Below are positions 50,987-60,704 of a stretch of 64,000 bases of DNA, piece after piece. A program made the translations under genes and the position numbers. The notes beneath the pieces were generated by a model. It ran no database searches. It was given only the letters and a program-made list of their open reading frames with translations, and was not told the DNA's origin. The stretch lies in assembly GCA_910586215.1 (NCBI GenBank), contig CAJUGH010000013.1:1-64000 (forward strand). Direction: 5' to 3'. Within the stretch, counting starts at the first letter, position 1. The number at the start of each line of letters is the position of its first letter. This DNA comes from an uncultured Acetatifactor sp. (GTDB lineage Bacteria > Bacillota > Clostridia > Lachnospirales > Lachnospiraceae).

Positions 50987-52003
50987 ATGAAGATCTTGGT
51001 GACAGGCGGGGCCGGGTTTATCGGCAGCCATACGGTAGTGGAACTGCAGCAGGCAGGCTATGATGTGGTAGTGGTGGATAACCTGTGCAATGCAAGTGAA
51101 AAATCCCTGGAACGGGTGGAAGCCATTACGGGGAAGAAAGTGCCCTTTTACAAGGCAGACATCCTGGACCGGAAGGCCCTGGAAGAGATTTTTGCCAGGG
51201 AAGGAGTGGATGCCGTCATTCATTTTGCCGGCCTGAAGGCGGTAGGGGAATCCGTTAGGAAACCCTGGGAGTATTATGAGAATAATATTGCAGGTACACT
51301 GACCCTGGTGGACGTGATGCGCAAGGCAGGGGTGAAGAATATTATTTTCTCTTCCAGTGCAACTGTATATGGCAACCCAGCGTTTATCCCTATTACGGAA
51401 GACTGCCCTAAGGGACAGTGCACGAACCCTTATGGCTGGACCAAGTCTATGTTGGAACAGATTCTGTCAGATATCCAGAAGGCAGATCCGGAGTGGAATG
51501 TAATACTTTTACGCTATTTTAATCCCATCGGAGCGCATAAGAGCGGTACCATGGGGGAGAATCCCAATGGCATTCCCAACAATCTCATGCCTTACATTAC
51601 CCAGGTGGCAGTGGGCAAGCTCCAGGAACTGGGTGTGTTTGGGAATGACTATGATACCCATGACGGCACAGGTGTCAGGGACTATATCCATGTGGTAGAC
51701 CTGGCTATCGGCCATGTGAAGGCACTGAAGAAGATCGAGGAGAAGGCAGGACTGAAGATATATAATCTGGGAACGGGGACAGGCTACAGTGTGCTGGACA
51801 TCGTGAAGAATTTCGAAGAGGCCAACGGGGTGAAGATCCCTTATGTGATCAAGCCCAGGCGGGCGGGAGACATTGCCGCCTGTTATGCAGATGCAAGCCT
51901 TGCCAAGGAGGAACTTGGCTGGGAAGCACAGTATGGCATCAAGGAGATGTGTGCAGACTCCTGGAGATGGCAGAAGAACAATCCAAACGGGTATGACGAC
52001 TGA
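50987..52003 (+). CDS. galE: UDP-glucose 4-epimerase
   Basis: Interconverts UDP-glucose and UDP-galactose with bound NAD. 338 residues, the standard length. It shows GGAGFIGSH (about 7-15), catalytic SSSATVYG and YGWTK (Tyr-x-x-x-Lys), [12 protein letters not shown] and YIHVVDLA. The start at 50987 follows CAAGGAGG; the in-frame ATG six codons earlier overlaps that site. It is alone, ended by a strong hairpin at 52057-52110. Confidence 0.96.
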   Translation: MKILVTGGAGFIGSHTVVELQQAGYDVVVVDNLCNASEKSLERVEAITGKKVPFYKADILDRKALEEIFAREGVDAVIHFAGLKAVGESVRKPWEYYENNIAGTLTLVDVMRKAGVKNIIFSSSATVYGNPAFIPITEDCPKGQCTNPYGWTKSMLEQILSDIQKADPEWNVILLRYFNPIGAHKSGTMGENPNGIPNNLMPYITQVAVGKLQELGVFGNDYDTHDGTGVRDYIHVVDLAIGHVKALKKIEEKAGLKIYNLGTGTGYSVLDIVKNFEEANGVKIPYVIKPRRAGDIAACYADASLAKEELGWEAQYGIKEMCADSWRWQKNNPNGYDD

Positions 52004-52056
52004 GTCGTAAAATGATGTAGGGGTCAAAACAAAAATAAAAAACAGCAAAATAGAAA

Positions 52057-52110
52057 ACAGGCACCTTCCCGGAATGGCACGGATCCATATATCCCTGGGA
52101 AGATGCCTGT
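52057..52110. terminator. bidirectional terminator between galE and the hemolysin-III gene
   Basis: ACAGGCACCTTCCC pairs with GGGAAGATGCCTGT (one mismatch, 26-nt loop). Minus-strand read-out is TTTTCTATTTTG; plus-strand is CTTCTTGT. Confidence 0.78.
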
Positions 52111-52159
52111 CTTCTTGTATGCACGTAGGGCATTTATGTGTTGACTGCAAAACAAATCC

Positions 52160-52810
52160 TTATGCCACGTAAAAGTACATAAAGATAAAATGGCAGATGC
52201 TCCCGGCCATCACAAACAAGTGAAATACCTCATGGGAGCCAAAGTTCCTATGCCTGTTATTGAAAATAGGCAGTTTCAGGGCATAGATGACACCGCCCAC
52301 TGTGTAGATGATACCGCCGGCCAGCAGCCATAGGAAAGCAGCGGTGGGCAGGGTATCCAGTAACTGTCCGAATACCAGCAGGCACACCCATCCCATGGCA
52401 ATGTAGATGACGGAGGAGAACCACTTGGGGCAGGTGATCCAGCACGCCTTGATGATCATGCCGACCAGTGCAATCCCCCAGACCAGGGACAGAAGCGTAT
52501 AGCCCTGCTGTCCTCCCAGGACAATCAGGCAGACAGGTGTATAGGAACCTGCGATGAGTACGAAGATCATCATATGATCCAGCTTCCGGAAAATGCGTAG
52601 CCCTTTTCCAGAAATATTCACGGAATGATATGCGGCACTGGCCCCATAGAGCAGGACCATGCTGGCCATGAAGACAGCCATGGCCATGAAACTGCGCCCT
52701 CCGGAGGTAAGCCCTGCCTTGACTAACAGCGGTACTGTGGCGAACATGGCCAGCATCATGCCTATAAAATGTGTAATTGCACTTCCTGGTTCCCTGATTG
52801 TGATCTGCAT
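52160..52810 (-). CDS. hemolysin III family (TrhA/PAQR-like) membrane protein
   Basis: 216 residues, seven spans. The superfamily's metal-ligand positions are visible as SAAYHS (about 60) and, near the C-terminus, HRNFGSHEVFHLFV. Homologues are linked to membrane-lipid homeostasis; the hemolysin name is historical. The start at 52810 follows GGGAGGTATTT; the upstream in-frame ATG is not supported. Single gene. Confidence 0.9.
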   Translation of the reverse strand: MQITIREPGSAITHFIGMMLAMFATVPLLVKAGLTSGGRSFMAMAVFMASMVLLYGASAAYHSVNISGKGLRIFRKLDHMMIFVLIAGSYTPVCLIVLGGQQGYTLLSLVWGIALVGMIIKACWITCPKWFSSVIYIAMGWVCLLVFGQLLDTLPTAAFLWLLAGGIIYTVGGVIYALKLPIFNNRHRNFGSHEVFHLFVMAGSICHFIFMYFYVA

Positions 52811-53029
52811 ATAAATACCTCCCTGGCTTAGCATGCTGTTTGTGGATCTTTTTGGAATCCCATTGACTTGCAGCACTGATCCATTTCTATTTTTCCTGTT
52901 TTTTCAAAAACTATGCGGTAAGGCATTAAAAACAAGGTAATTAAAGAAAAGAATACAGCATGTGGTATTCGATACTATGTGTTGGATAGTATGATCATAC
53001 AACGCCAGGGGGGAAAAGTCAATAGAAAA

Positions 53030-53296
53030 TTAATCCTCCTCAATGACCTGGATTTCCAGGTAATCAAAAGCAACTGCCTCTATAAAATTGTCCTGGGTAA
53101 ACCGCACTTTGCGGTGGCGTCTGAATTCAGAGATGGATTTTTCCAGCCAGATCGGTTTGCCTAAATCAAACTGGTAACACACTTCGTCCAAGGCATGGAA
53201 TACCTTGTGGGTGCGTGTGTCCTGGCTTCCGTCAGCAATACAGGTATCCTGTAGTATGTGATTGTCCTTAAAGGTCCTTGCCCATAACCGAAACAT
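53030..53296 (-). CDS. small conserved hypothetical protein
   Basis: 88 residues, soluble, no signal peptide. The sequence (MFRLWARTFKDNHILQDT, HKVFHALDEVCYQFDLGKPIWL, ending YLEIQVIEED) looks like a small protein I associate with Lachnospiraceae, but I know no function. AAAGGGGT precedes the ATG. Single gene facing the hemolysin-III gene direction. Confidence 0.75.
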   Translation of the reverse strand: MFRLWARTFKDNHILQDTCIADGSQDTRTHKVFHALDEVCYQFDLGKPIWLEKSISEFRRHRKVRFTQDNFIEAVAFDYLEIQVIEED

Positions 53297-53899
53297 TTTT
53301 ATACCCCTTTGTGCGCTTAAAGAGGGGATTTACACACCCTCCGATTCTGTGTGTCCGTTCCTGTCATACATGGTAAAGGATTTTTCTGCTTTATGCAAGG
53401 ACAATTGGCTGAACTGTTACATATTTACGGCAAGTCCATGAAAAGTGTTACTGTTCACTTCGTTCACGGCAGCAGGTGCACAATGAATTGGGCAAGAACG
53501 GCCCATTTTGGTGCATCCAGTCTCGGCAGTCAAGATTGCCTGGGTTTGTCACGCTGGAAGTGCGTGAAGACACCTTGCGGCAGAACGGGTGAACAGTAAC
53601 TGAAAAGTTACCATGCAAAGGATTCCAAGAAACACACCCGCGGAGCCTTTCCGTGAGAAGTGTCTGGGAATATTCTGGGCAATGCGTACATATACATGAT
53701 GTTAGGGTCAAAAGGAGTTGCACCGCAGCAGAGGGTACTGTAGCAGGAAGTGCTGGCAACAACACTTCGCATTGGTGCGATGAGTAATACATGTATTCTA
53801 AAAAAAGGATTAATTTTCGTGAAGAATATACATTTTTATAATGGTTTATGTTATACTGAATATAGACCAACAAGGTTTAGGCGGTATAGGGGAGCAGAG
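53297..53899. other. 603-bp intergenic region with MITE A3
   Basis: Holds MITE copy A3 (53447-53600). From 53601 to 53899 I see only a GGGTCAAAAGG word and TTGCACC / GGTGCGA arms (about 53719-53780). The relQ-type leader has a TATAAT-like word near 53836 without a good -35. Confidence 0.5.
53447..53600 (-). mobile_element. MITE copy A3 (154 bp) with perfect 8-bp target duplication
   Basis: Ends GTTACTGTTCAC and GTGAACAGTAAC. TGAAAAGT flanks both sides (53439-53446 and 53601-53608). It is longer than other copies because of extra interior sequence; the conserved GGGTTTGTCACGC core is kept. Confidence 0.85.
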
Positions 53900-54598
53900 A
53901 TGGAACTGAGAGCATACGATGGAGAGGGAATTGACAGTTGGAATGAGGTTACACTGATCTACAATGCTGCGCTGCGGCAGGTTGAGACGAAGATTGAGAT
54001 CTTAAATGATGAATTTCAGCATGTACACAGGTACAACCCCATCGAACACATTAAGGCGCGTATCAAGACACCAGAGAGTATTGTCAAGAAACTGAAGCGC
54101 CATGGCTATGAATCCACGATTGATAATATGGTGAGATACATAAATGATATTGCGGGTATCCGTATCATCTGCTCTTTTACATCCGACATCTACACCATTG
54201 CAGACAGGATCAAGGAGCAGGGAGATATCAAGGTCATTGCCATCAAGGATTATATCATGTTCCCTAAGGCCAGCGGCTATAAAAGTTACCATATGATCGT
54301 GACGGTTCCCGTGTATCTGTCAGACCGTATCGTGGATACCAAGGTGGAGATCCAGATTAGGACTGTAGCCATGGATTTCTGGGCGAGCCTGGAGCATAAG
54401 ATCCATTATAAATTTGAAGGGGATGCACCGGAACATATTAAGAATGAACTGGTGGAGTGTGCAAAACTGGTATCAGATCTGGACATTAGGATGCTGAAGC
54501 TGAATAAGGAGATCCTGGCGATCTCCCAGAAGGAAAAGGAAGCGAAGGTTTCCCGTCTGCCCCGGGGCAATGCCAGGGCAGCAGGAGGCAGGGAATAG
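53900..54598 (+). CDS. small alarmone synthetase (RelQ/YjbM-like GTP pyrophosphokinase)
   Basis: Makes (p)ppGpp from GTP/GDP and ATP in the stringent response. 232 residues, consisting of one synthetase domain and lacking hydrolase and regulatory domains. It shows IKARIKTPESIVKKLKRHG (about 52-70), KDYIMFPKASGYKSYHMIV (the G-loop region) and VEIQIRTVAMDFWASLEHKIHYK with the catalytic Glu. ATG 53900 follows GGGGAG; the frame is open 50 codons upstream without similarity. The C-terminal 25 residues are basic and rich in Arg/Gly. A strong terminator follows at 54716. Confidence 0.92.
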   Translation: MELRAYDGEGIDSWNEVTLIYNAALRQVETKIEILNDEFQHVHRYNPIEHIKARIKTPESIVKKLKRHGYESTIDNMVRYINDIAGIRIICSFTSDIYTIADRIKEQGDIKVIAIKDYIMFPKASGYKSYHMIVTVPVYLSDRIVDTKVEIQIRTVAMDFWASLEHKIHYKFEGDAPEHIKNELVECAKLVSDLDIRMLKLNKEILAISQKEKEAKVSRLPRGNARAAGGRE

Positions 54599-55235
54599 GG
54601 GATAGGGTGGACAGGGTAAGACAGAGAACTGACCATCAAGAGATAGGTAAAGGGCCATGCAGGCAGGCGGCATGGCGGAAGCAGGGAAATAGGAAAACGG
54701 AAAATGAGAAAATAGGAGAAAGAGGGTTGATGGGAACACTCTTTCTCTTTTTTATGGCTTTTAAGATGTTATTGCTGGGTGACTGCGGATTGTTGCGATT
54801 CGCAGCAGTTCGGATAGCACCATTCCACCATTCGTGAAGTCGCGCCTATGGTTTTTCCCCTTTTTTGCAGTTAGCCTTACGCATAACAACTCAGCTACGG
54901 TAAGGTTGTGCTTCCTTAGTCCATATGACGGGCGTAAGATTTGAATAAGCACGATTTTCACCATTTACATGGATCGACTGAACTGTTACTATAAGTCACC
55001 AAGTTCTGCAGGGACATTGCCTTGAGATGGTTGTAATATGAAAAAAAAAATGATAGAATGTCCATGGGTCATGAAAAAACCAACAAGACTGCCCAGGGAA
55101 AGTCTGGCTGTACTGTATGGATCTGAGAGCGGATGTAGGTCCAGGGGGGCAGAACGTTGGTTTGGGAAAGTTTTTGGAAGGTATATTTCCTGATGTTGAG
55201 ACAATGCCTGTACAGAGCAGGTGGGAGGTACACAA
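54599..55235. other. 637-bp intergenic region
   Basis: Contains the relQ-type terminator (54716-54753). Beyond it, 54760-54990 holds repeat-like DNA in which a minus-strand frame reads AELLCVRLTAKKGKN; it has no ribosome-binding site or family and was not called. No gene or RNA recognised. Confidence 0.5.
54716..54753 (+). terminator. rho-independent terminator of the alarmone synthetase gene
   Basis: GAGAAAGAG pairs with CTCTTTCTC (9 bp) and is followed by six T. Confidence 0.85.
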
Positions 55236-55850
55236 ATGGATATGTTTATGGACAAGCTGGCGCAGAAGCTGACAGCCCAGGAGATTATTAAGGCCAATGC
55301 CGCAGCGGATGCAGAAGAACTCGGAAAACTGAAGAACCAGATTGCAGAATACAATCAATGCCTGGAGAAGTTGCAGGCATTGATAGAAGAGGGTACTGTA
55401 AAACTGGAGGGTGCCAGGATAGATGGCGGCCAGATCAACTGCCTTGTGGAGGAAAGCATCGGGAAGATCCGCTCCATGCAGCAGGATCACACAGCCCTGG
55501 ATCAGTTAAAGGCGGCCTATAAGCGCCTGGCAGAGCAGATGACAGGTGTGGAGAAATCCCTTCAGGAAGGCATGGACAAATTGCTGCAGCTGGAGGAGGG
55601 ATCCGGCGACCAGCTGGATGCCAGGCTGAGTGCTGTGGAAGAAAGTATCCATAAAGAATGTGTAAAAGTATACCGCAATGTGCAGGCCGTTGTGGTGGAA
55701 GAGAGCGGAAAGCAAAAGGAGGAACTTGCCGAGGTCAAGACAGCCAGCGGGAAACTGGGTGTTGTTCTGGGAGTGTCTATCGCGGCTTTCATCTTTTCCC
55801 TGGTGTCTGCGATCCTCCAGGTGCTGAGTTTCTTGAACATTAGTTTTTAA
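55236..55850 (+). CDS. coiled-coil protein with C-terminal membrane anchor
   Basis: 204 residues. Residues 15-160 are mostly heptad-rich helix (LGKLKNQIAEYNQCLEKLQ, TGVEKSLQEGMDKLLQLEE), ending in one span (about 178-200, GVVLGVSIAAFIFSLVSAILQVL). The soluble part would face the cytoplasm as a tail-anchored protein. No family recognised. The ATG at 55236 follows GGGAGGT; GTG at 55221 overlaps that site. It begins a same-strand cluster running to 59273. Confidence 0.8.
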   Translation: MDMFMDKLAQKLTAQEIIKANAAADAEELGKLKNQIAEYNQCLEKLQALIEEGTVKLEGARIDGGQINCLVEESIGKIRSMQQDHTALDQLKAAYKRLAEQMTGVEKSLQEGMDKLLQLEEGSGDQLDARLSAVEESIHKECVKVYRNVQAVVVEESGKQKEELAEVKTASGKLGVVLGVSIAAFIFSLVSAILQVLSFLNISF

Positions 55851-55861
55851 GGGGCAGTTCA

Positions 55862-56431
55862 ATGGAAAAGGAAATCTGGAAGCCTGGCAATATGCTCTAT
55901 CCCCTGCCAGTGGTCATGGTCAGCGTCACGGACAGGCAGGGCCGGCACAATATCATCACCGTGGCTTGGGTGGGGACTGTCTGTACCAACCCTCCCATGG
56001 TGAGTATCTCCGTACGCCCGGAGCGGTATTCTTATGGGATCTTACAGGAGACAGGTGAATTTGTGATCAGCCTGACCACCAGGAGACTGGCCTGGGCGGC
56101 TGATTACTGTGGGGTGAAGAGCGGCAGGGATGTGGATAAGTTTAAGGAGTTGTCGCTGACACCGTCTGCCGCTTCCCGGGTTGCTGCCCCGCTGATTGCA
56201 GAGAGTCCGGTGAATCTGGAATGCCAGGTCGGACAGGTGTTGCCCCTGGGTTCCCATCACATGTTCCTGGCAGAAGTGGTAGCGGTCCATGCAGACAGGG
56301 AGTACATGGATGAAAAGGGGAAGTTTCATCTGGAGTGGGCAGAGCCAGTGATGTATTCCCATGGGGAGTATCTGTTGTGTGGGGAGAAGATCGGGAAGTT
56401 TGGGTATAGTGTGTGCAGGAGTAAGAGATGA
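55862..56431 (+). CDS. flavin reductase family protein
   Basis: 189 residues, split-barrel flavin-binding fold. Family segments are LYPLPVVMVSVTD, NIITVAWVGTVCTNPPMVSISVRPERYSYG (about 34-63) and GEFVISLTT, then VNLECQV. Such proteins bind FMN and act as flavin reductases or redox partners. Two genes with different fold neighbours flank it; the stop overlaps the next start (ATGA). Confidence 0.9.
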   Translation: MEKEIWKPGNMLYPLPVVMVSVTDRQGRHNIITVAWVGTVCTNPPMVSISVRPERYSYGILQETGEFVISLTTRRLAWAADYCGVKSGRDVDKFKELSLTPSAASRVAAPLIAESPVNLECQVGQVLPLGSHHMFLAEVVAVHADREYMDEKGKFHLEWAEPVMYSHGEYLLCGEKIGKFGYSVCRSKR

Positions 56432-57702
56432 GCAGGGAAAGACTGGATATTGCGGCAAGTTGGTTCCACAGGCAGGAAAAGAAAATAGACAGAGTTTTGT
56501 TCGGAATTCTGATTGTGCTGTATTCTGTACTTATGTTTATGCTGTTTTACTGGCAGGCAGTGGAATATCAAGGGGCTTATTATTCTGACATGAAAGCGTA
56601 TATTCAGGAGATACAGGGATTGGAAAGCGGGTATGAATTTCCGTACCGGCTTTTTTTCTGGATTTCCAGGCTCTGGCTTTTGGTAGTTTCTCCAGAGGTA
56701 GCCGCAGCTTTTTCTACAATGTTATTGAATTCTTTGGCCGTTGTCTTGTTGAAATACTATATGGATAAGAATTTGAGAAAATATGCGGAGGAATCTCAGG
56801 TACAGTGGAATCTTTTTTGGGATGGTGCTGTGAACATCCTTGTTTTTTTCCTTTTTTTTGTATCCATGTATTTTGGGCCTAAGGAAGAGAAAATATGGGG
56901 ATATGATTATATCTATAGGTGTTGCGGAATCCTTACGCCGAATCCTTATTGGAATGCAACTTATCTGGCAGTACGACCTTTTACAATCATCTGTTTTTTC
57001 TTGACTTCTGAGCTGTTGGAGAAGTACGAGGAAAGAATACCTGTCAGAAAAGCATTGGCCTTAAGTATTTCGCTTTTTATGGCCACATATACGAAGCCAA
57101 GTTTTACATTTATTCTGCTTCCTGTGATAGGTTTGATCCTTTTGTTTCGCCTGCTGTATCGGAAATTTTCTAATTGGAAAAACACTTTATTATTTGGCTG
57201 TTGCTTTCTTCCCACAGGTATATTGCTTATTTATCAGTATTTGGGGGTATTCACGGGTTCAAACAGTTTGGGGGAAGAGACGGGCATTGGGTTTGCTTTG
57301 GGGAAGGCCTGGCATATCTTTTCGGGCAATATTCCATTGAGCATTATGTTGGCATTGCTCTTTCCTTTCGGCGTACTGGCGTTAAACGCAGTAGAACTGA
57401 GGAAAAATGTCCAGTTCCGGCTTGCCTGGCAACTTTTGGTGGTGGGCATGCTGACATTTCTGCTGCTATATGAGAAGGGGTTTCGTTTAGAACACATGAA
57501 TTTTTCCTGGGGGTATATGCATGGACTATTCTTTGTTTTTATGGTATGTGGATACCAGGTCTTGAAGAATCTGATGGGGTGGAAGCCCTGGATTTATAAG
57601 GTATTTGTTTTGCCGGAACTCTTCCTTTTCTGGTATCACTTGCGGTGCGGATTGGAATTTTTCATTTATTTATATCAGGGAAACAATATGGGGGTATTTT
57701 GA
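56428..57702 (+). CDS. polytopic membrane protein, unknown
   Basis: 424 residues, about ten spans, AT-rich. A short cytoplasmic N-terminus (to about 20) leads into the first span. The loop after it (YYSDMKAYIQEIQGLESGYEFPYRLFFWI) carries acidic residues, as in GT-C-type enzymes, but the family is not assignable. It overlaps the flavin reductase and the following glycosyltransferase gene (each by a few bases), so all three are coupled. A role with the glycosyltransferase in surface glycan assembly is inferred. Confidence 0.78.
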   Translation: MSRERLDIAASWFHRQEKKIDRVLFGILIVLYSVLMFMLFYWQAVEYQGAYYSDMKAYIQEIQGLESGYEFPYRLFFWISRLWLLVVSPEVAAAFSTMLLNSLAVVLLKYYMDKNLRKYAEESQVQWNLFWDGAVNILVFFLFFVSMYFGPKEEKIWGYDYIYRCCGILTPNPYWNATYLAVRPFTIICFFLTSELLEKYEERIPVRKALALSISLFMATYTKPSFTFILLPVIGLILLFRLLYRKFSNWKNTLLFGCCFLPTGILLIYQYLGVFTGSNSLGEETGIGFALGKAWHIFSGNIPLSIMLALLFPFGVLALNAVELRKNVQFRLAWQLLVVGMLTFLLLYEKGFRLEHMNFSWGYMHGLFFVFMVCGYQVLKNLMGWKPWIYKVFVLPELFLFWYHLRCGLEFFIYLYQGNNMGVF

Positions 57703-59273
57703 TGAGGAAGAGGCAAAAAGCGATATTCTGGGGAATCCTCCTGGCAGCAGTAGCAATACGTCTGGCCGGCTTCGGGGCCATTCCTGCCGGGATCAACCAG
57801 GATGAGGCCATGGCGGCAGTAGACGCATGGGCTTTGTCAAAGTATGGGACAGATAGGTTCGGGATGTTCCTTCCGGCGCATTTTGAGGCATGGGGCTATG
57901 GGCAGATGAGTGTACTGCTTTCCTATTGCATGATCCCCTTTCTGAAGGTGCTGGGATTCGGGACGGTTGCAGTCAGGCTGCCTCAACTGCTCGCCAGTTG
58001 CGGTTCCATGATACTTATGTACCTGGTGGGAAGGAAACTGTTTTCTGAAAGATTTGCCTTGCTTGTAATGGGACTTGTGGCGATAAATCCCTGGCATTTT
58101 ATGCAGAGCCGCTGGTCCCTGGACTGCAATTTGTTTCCTCATGTGTTTCTACTGGCTTTTTATTTACTTTTGCTGGGATTGGAAAAGCGGCGCTATCTAT
58201 ATTTGTCCATGATATGTTTTGGATTGACTTTCTATTGTTATGGAATAGCGGTGTATGCGGTTATTCCGTTTCTGGTGGTATATGCCGCCTGGTGTATCTG
58301 GAAGAAGCAGTTGCGTGTGTGGGAAGTGCTGTGCTGTGTGCTGGTATTTTCTGTGGTGGCCCTGCCGGAAATTCTGGTGATGGCGGTTAATTTCTTTGGC
58401 TGGCACACCATAGAAACCCCCTTTTTCACGGCAGGTTATTTTCCGGACAGTGTCAGGAGCAATGACATCCTGTTCCTGCACTTTTCCTTTGGACAGTTGT
58501 GGAGGAATTTCCTGGCAATGACCAGGACGTGTCTGATACAGACACCAGACCAGATCTATAATGCGCTGCCGGCCTTTGGGCCCATGTACCATATTTCCAT
58601 TCCCTTTATGGTGCTGGGGACTGCTTTGTATACGAAGGCGCTGTTTGTGGAAAAAGACGTGAAGGTCAAGACAGGAAAGTTGGCTTTATGGGGCTTTCTA
58701 CTGACAGGAATCTGGGTAGGGCTGGTTACTTATGAAGTGAATGTGAACCGGATCAATATCATTTTTTTTCCGCTGCTATTCATGTGTGGTTATGGGATCT
58801 GGGTTATCGCAAGGGGTTTTAAGAGAATAGGGATAGGGATTATCTCTGCGTATCTTTTGTGTTTTGGGCTGTTCCTTGGCAGTTATTTTACGGATTTTGC
58901 CAGGGAGATCCAGACCTGCTTCAATGTGAATTTCCTGGAAGCCGTGCAGGAGGCTGATTCCCTGGAGAAATATGAAAGGCTCTATATCACGGCGCATATG
59001 GACTGGCAATATAATGTGAAGATGTCCGAGATCCTGACGCAGTATGCATGTGAAATTGATCCTGGGTATTACCAGGAGAAGACAAATATCACAGGTGGGA
59101 GAAAGCTTCTGCCCTACACGCAGAGATACCATTATATAGATTTGAATTACCCCACAGAGACAGACCCGGAAGGTCTTTATCTGATTCATGAATCCGAACT
59201 GGGAAAGTTGTCATTTTCCTACGAAATCGTCAAGAAGCTGGGCAGATATGTGCTTCTGACTATAGGCCAATAG
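57702..59273 (+). CDS. GT39/ArnT-like membrane glycosyltransferase
   Basis: 523 residues, about eleven spans in the first 390, then an extracytoplasmic domain. The first loop has PAGINQDEAMAAVDAWALSKYGTDRFG with the acidic DE pair characteristic of GT-C protein mannosyltransferase/ArnT-like enzymes; LPQLLASCGSMILMYLVGRKLF and NPWHFMQSRWSLDCNLFPH are also typical. These transfer sugars from lipid carriers outside the membrane. ATG 57702 overlaps the previous stop. A hairpin in the end of the convergent dinB gene may terminate the operon. Confidence 0.85.
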   Translation: MRKRQKAIFWGILLAAVAIRLAGFGAIPAGINQDEAMAAVDAWALSKYGTDRFGMFLPAHFEAWGYGQMSVLLSYCMIPFLKVLGFGTVAVRLPQLLASCGSMILMYLVGRKLFSERFALLVMGLVAINPWHFMQSRWSLDCNLFPHVFLLAFYLLLLGLEKRRYLYLSMICFGLTFYCYGIAVYAVIPFLVVYAAWCIWKKQLRVWEVLCCVLVFSVVALPEILVMAVNFFGWHTIETPFFTAGYFPDSVRSNDILFLHFSFGQLWRNFLAMTRTCLIQTPDQIYNALPAFGPMYHISIPFMVLGTALYTKALFVEKDVKVKTGKLALWGFLLTGIWVGLVTYEVNVNRINIIFFPLLFMCGYGIWVIARGFKRIGIGIISAYLLCFGLFLGSYFTDFAREIQTCFNVNFLEAVQEADSLEKYERLYITAHMDWQYNVKMSEILTQYACEIDPGYYQEKTNITGGRKLLPYTQRYHYIDLNYPTETDPEGLYLIHESELGKLSFSYEIVKKLGRYVLLTIGQ

Positions 59274-59314
59274 AAAATCCTATGTTACGATGAGCGGTAT
59301 GGACAGCAACATAC

Positions 59315-60520
59315 TCATCCTTTAGGGGAGTCGATCAGGCTCCCCCTTTTCACGGCATCCTTCCCATATTTTCCACGTATTTTGTCCAGTGCGGCATCCA
59401 GCTTCTGCTGCTTCTCAGATACAGGTGCCTGCCCATCAAACAGGCCAAGCTGTACCGGCTCGTCTGCAGGGGACAGATGCCCGGCGCGGACACCCATGAG
59501 CCGGATGGGAGTGCCGTCCCAGAGATCCTCAAAAAGGGTGCAGGAGAGTCGGTAGATCTGGTCCGTGGAGGCAGTGGGGGGATCTGAGGGTGCCTGGTGG
59601 GAGACACTGCGGAAGGTATTGTATTTGACTTCCATGCACACAAGGCCTGCCTTCTGGCCGGAGTCCCGGAGCCTTCCGGCTACAGACTCGGAGAGAGCCA
59701 GAAGCACTTTTTTGGCATCTTCCCTGGTGGTGGCATCTGCTGCCAGCGTGGTGGAGTTGCCGATGCTTTTTTCCTTGGCTGGCGTGGGCTGTACCCTGGA
59801 ATCATCCAGGCCGTTGGCATAGTTCCAGAGGGTGGTGCCGTGGAGTTTCAGGTGGGCCTTCAGGATCCGCGGATCTGTCTGGGCCAGGTCGCCAATGGTG
59901 GAGATTCCAAGCTTGCGCAGGGTCTCCCGGCTGGAGTTCCCGCACAGGAACAGCCTCGACACGGGAAGTGGCCAGAGCTTCTCCCGGATCTCCCAGGAAT
60001 ACAGGGTGTGTACCAGGTTCGGTTTCTGGAAATCGGAAGCCATCTTGGCCAGTACTTTCCTGTCGGAGATGCCTACATTGACAGTGAATCCGAAGGTGTC
60101 GAAGACCGTGTCCTTGATGATGGATGCCGCTGTCTCCGGAGAGGAATAATTTGCCGAAACCGGGGCATAATCCATATAGCATTCATCAATGCTGACCTGT
60201 TCGATATCGGGACAGATGCCGGAGAGATATTCCATGAGCCGCGTACTCTGACGGTGGTAAAGGGCATGGTCTGGCGGGACGATGGTTAGGTTCGGATATT
60301 TGCGCAGGGCGGTGGCCACAGGTTCCCCTGTGGTGATGCCATAGGCCTTGGCGGGAATGGATTTTGCCAGCACCACACCGTGGCGTGTGCTCCTGTCCCC
60401 GCCTACAATGGAGGGGATCTGGCGCAGGTCCGTGGCGTCACCGGCTTCCAGTCGTGCCAGGGCAGACCAGCTTAGGAATGCGGAATTTACATCAATGTGG
60501 AAAATAAGGGAGGGTTTCAT
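59315..60520 (-). CDS. dinB: DNA polymerase IV (Y-family)
   Basis: Translesion polymerase, 401 residues. The catalytic carboxylates are in IFHIDVNSAF (about 6-15) and VSIDECYMDY (about 109-118). ARLEAGDATDLRQIPSIVGG, the KSIPAKAYGI steric-gate region and the C-terminal little-finger domain (VGISDRKVLAKMASDFQKPN onward) complete the family picture. AAAGGAGAC precedes the ATG. No SOS (LexA) operator was recognised upstream, though only a short region was checked by eye. Confidence 0.93.
   Translation of the reverse strand: MKPSLIFHIDVNSAFLSWSALARLEAGDATDLRQIPSIVGGDRSTRHGVVLAKSIPAKAYGITTGEPVATALRKYPNLTIVPPDHALYHRQSTRLMEYLSGICPDIEQVSIDECYMDYAPVSANYSSPETAASIIKDTVFDTFGFTVNVGISDRKVLAKMASDFQKPNLVHTLYSWEIREKLWPLPVSRLFLCGNSSRETLRKLGISTIGDLAQTDPRILKAHLKLHGTTLWNYANGLDDSRVQPTPAKEKSIGNSTTLAADATTREDAKKVLLALSESVAGRLRDSGQKAGLVCMEVKYNTFRSVSHQAPSDPPTASTDQIYRLSCTLFEDLWDGTPIRLMGVRAGHLSPADEPVQLGLFDGQAPVSEKQQKLDAALDKIRGKYGKDAVKRGSLIDSPKG
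59325..59350 (+). terminator. terminator for the glycosyltransferase operon
   Basis: GGGGAG pairs with CTCCCC (9-nt loop) and CTTTT follows. It lies inside the 3' end of dinB. Confidence 0.55.
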
Positions 60521-60579
60521 AAGTCTCCTTTGGTTTGGACAGCGTATTTCTTAATTAACTATAACCTTGGAAAACGTAC

Positions 60580-60608
60580 TTTACAAGCCCTTTGTTTGCT
60601 GATAGAAT
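60580..60608 (+). promoter_or_regulatory. SigA promoter of the M23 peptidase gene
   Basis: TTTACA (60580-60585), a 17-bp spacer and TAGAAT (60603-60608), with TG one base before the -10 (extended -10). Confidence 0.7.
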
Positions 60609-60704
60609 ATTTTTGTTGATTTTGTCGCGGAAAATCCGCATAAAATGCAAAAATACCGCGAATCGCGCCTAAGAGGCTGGGGAACTGGGGAGATTTGGAA
60701 ACCT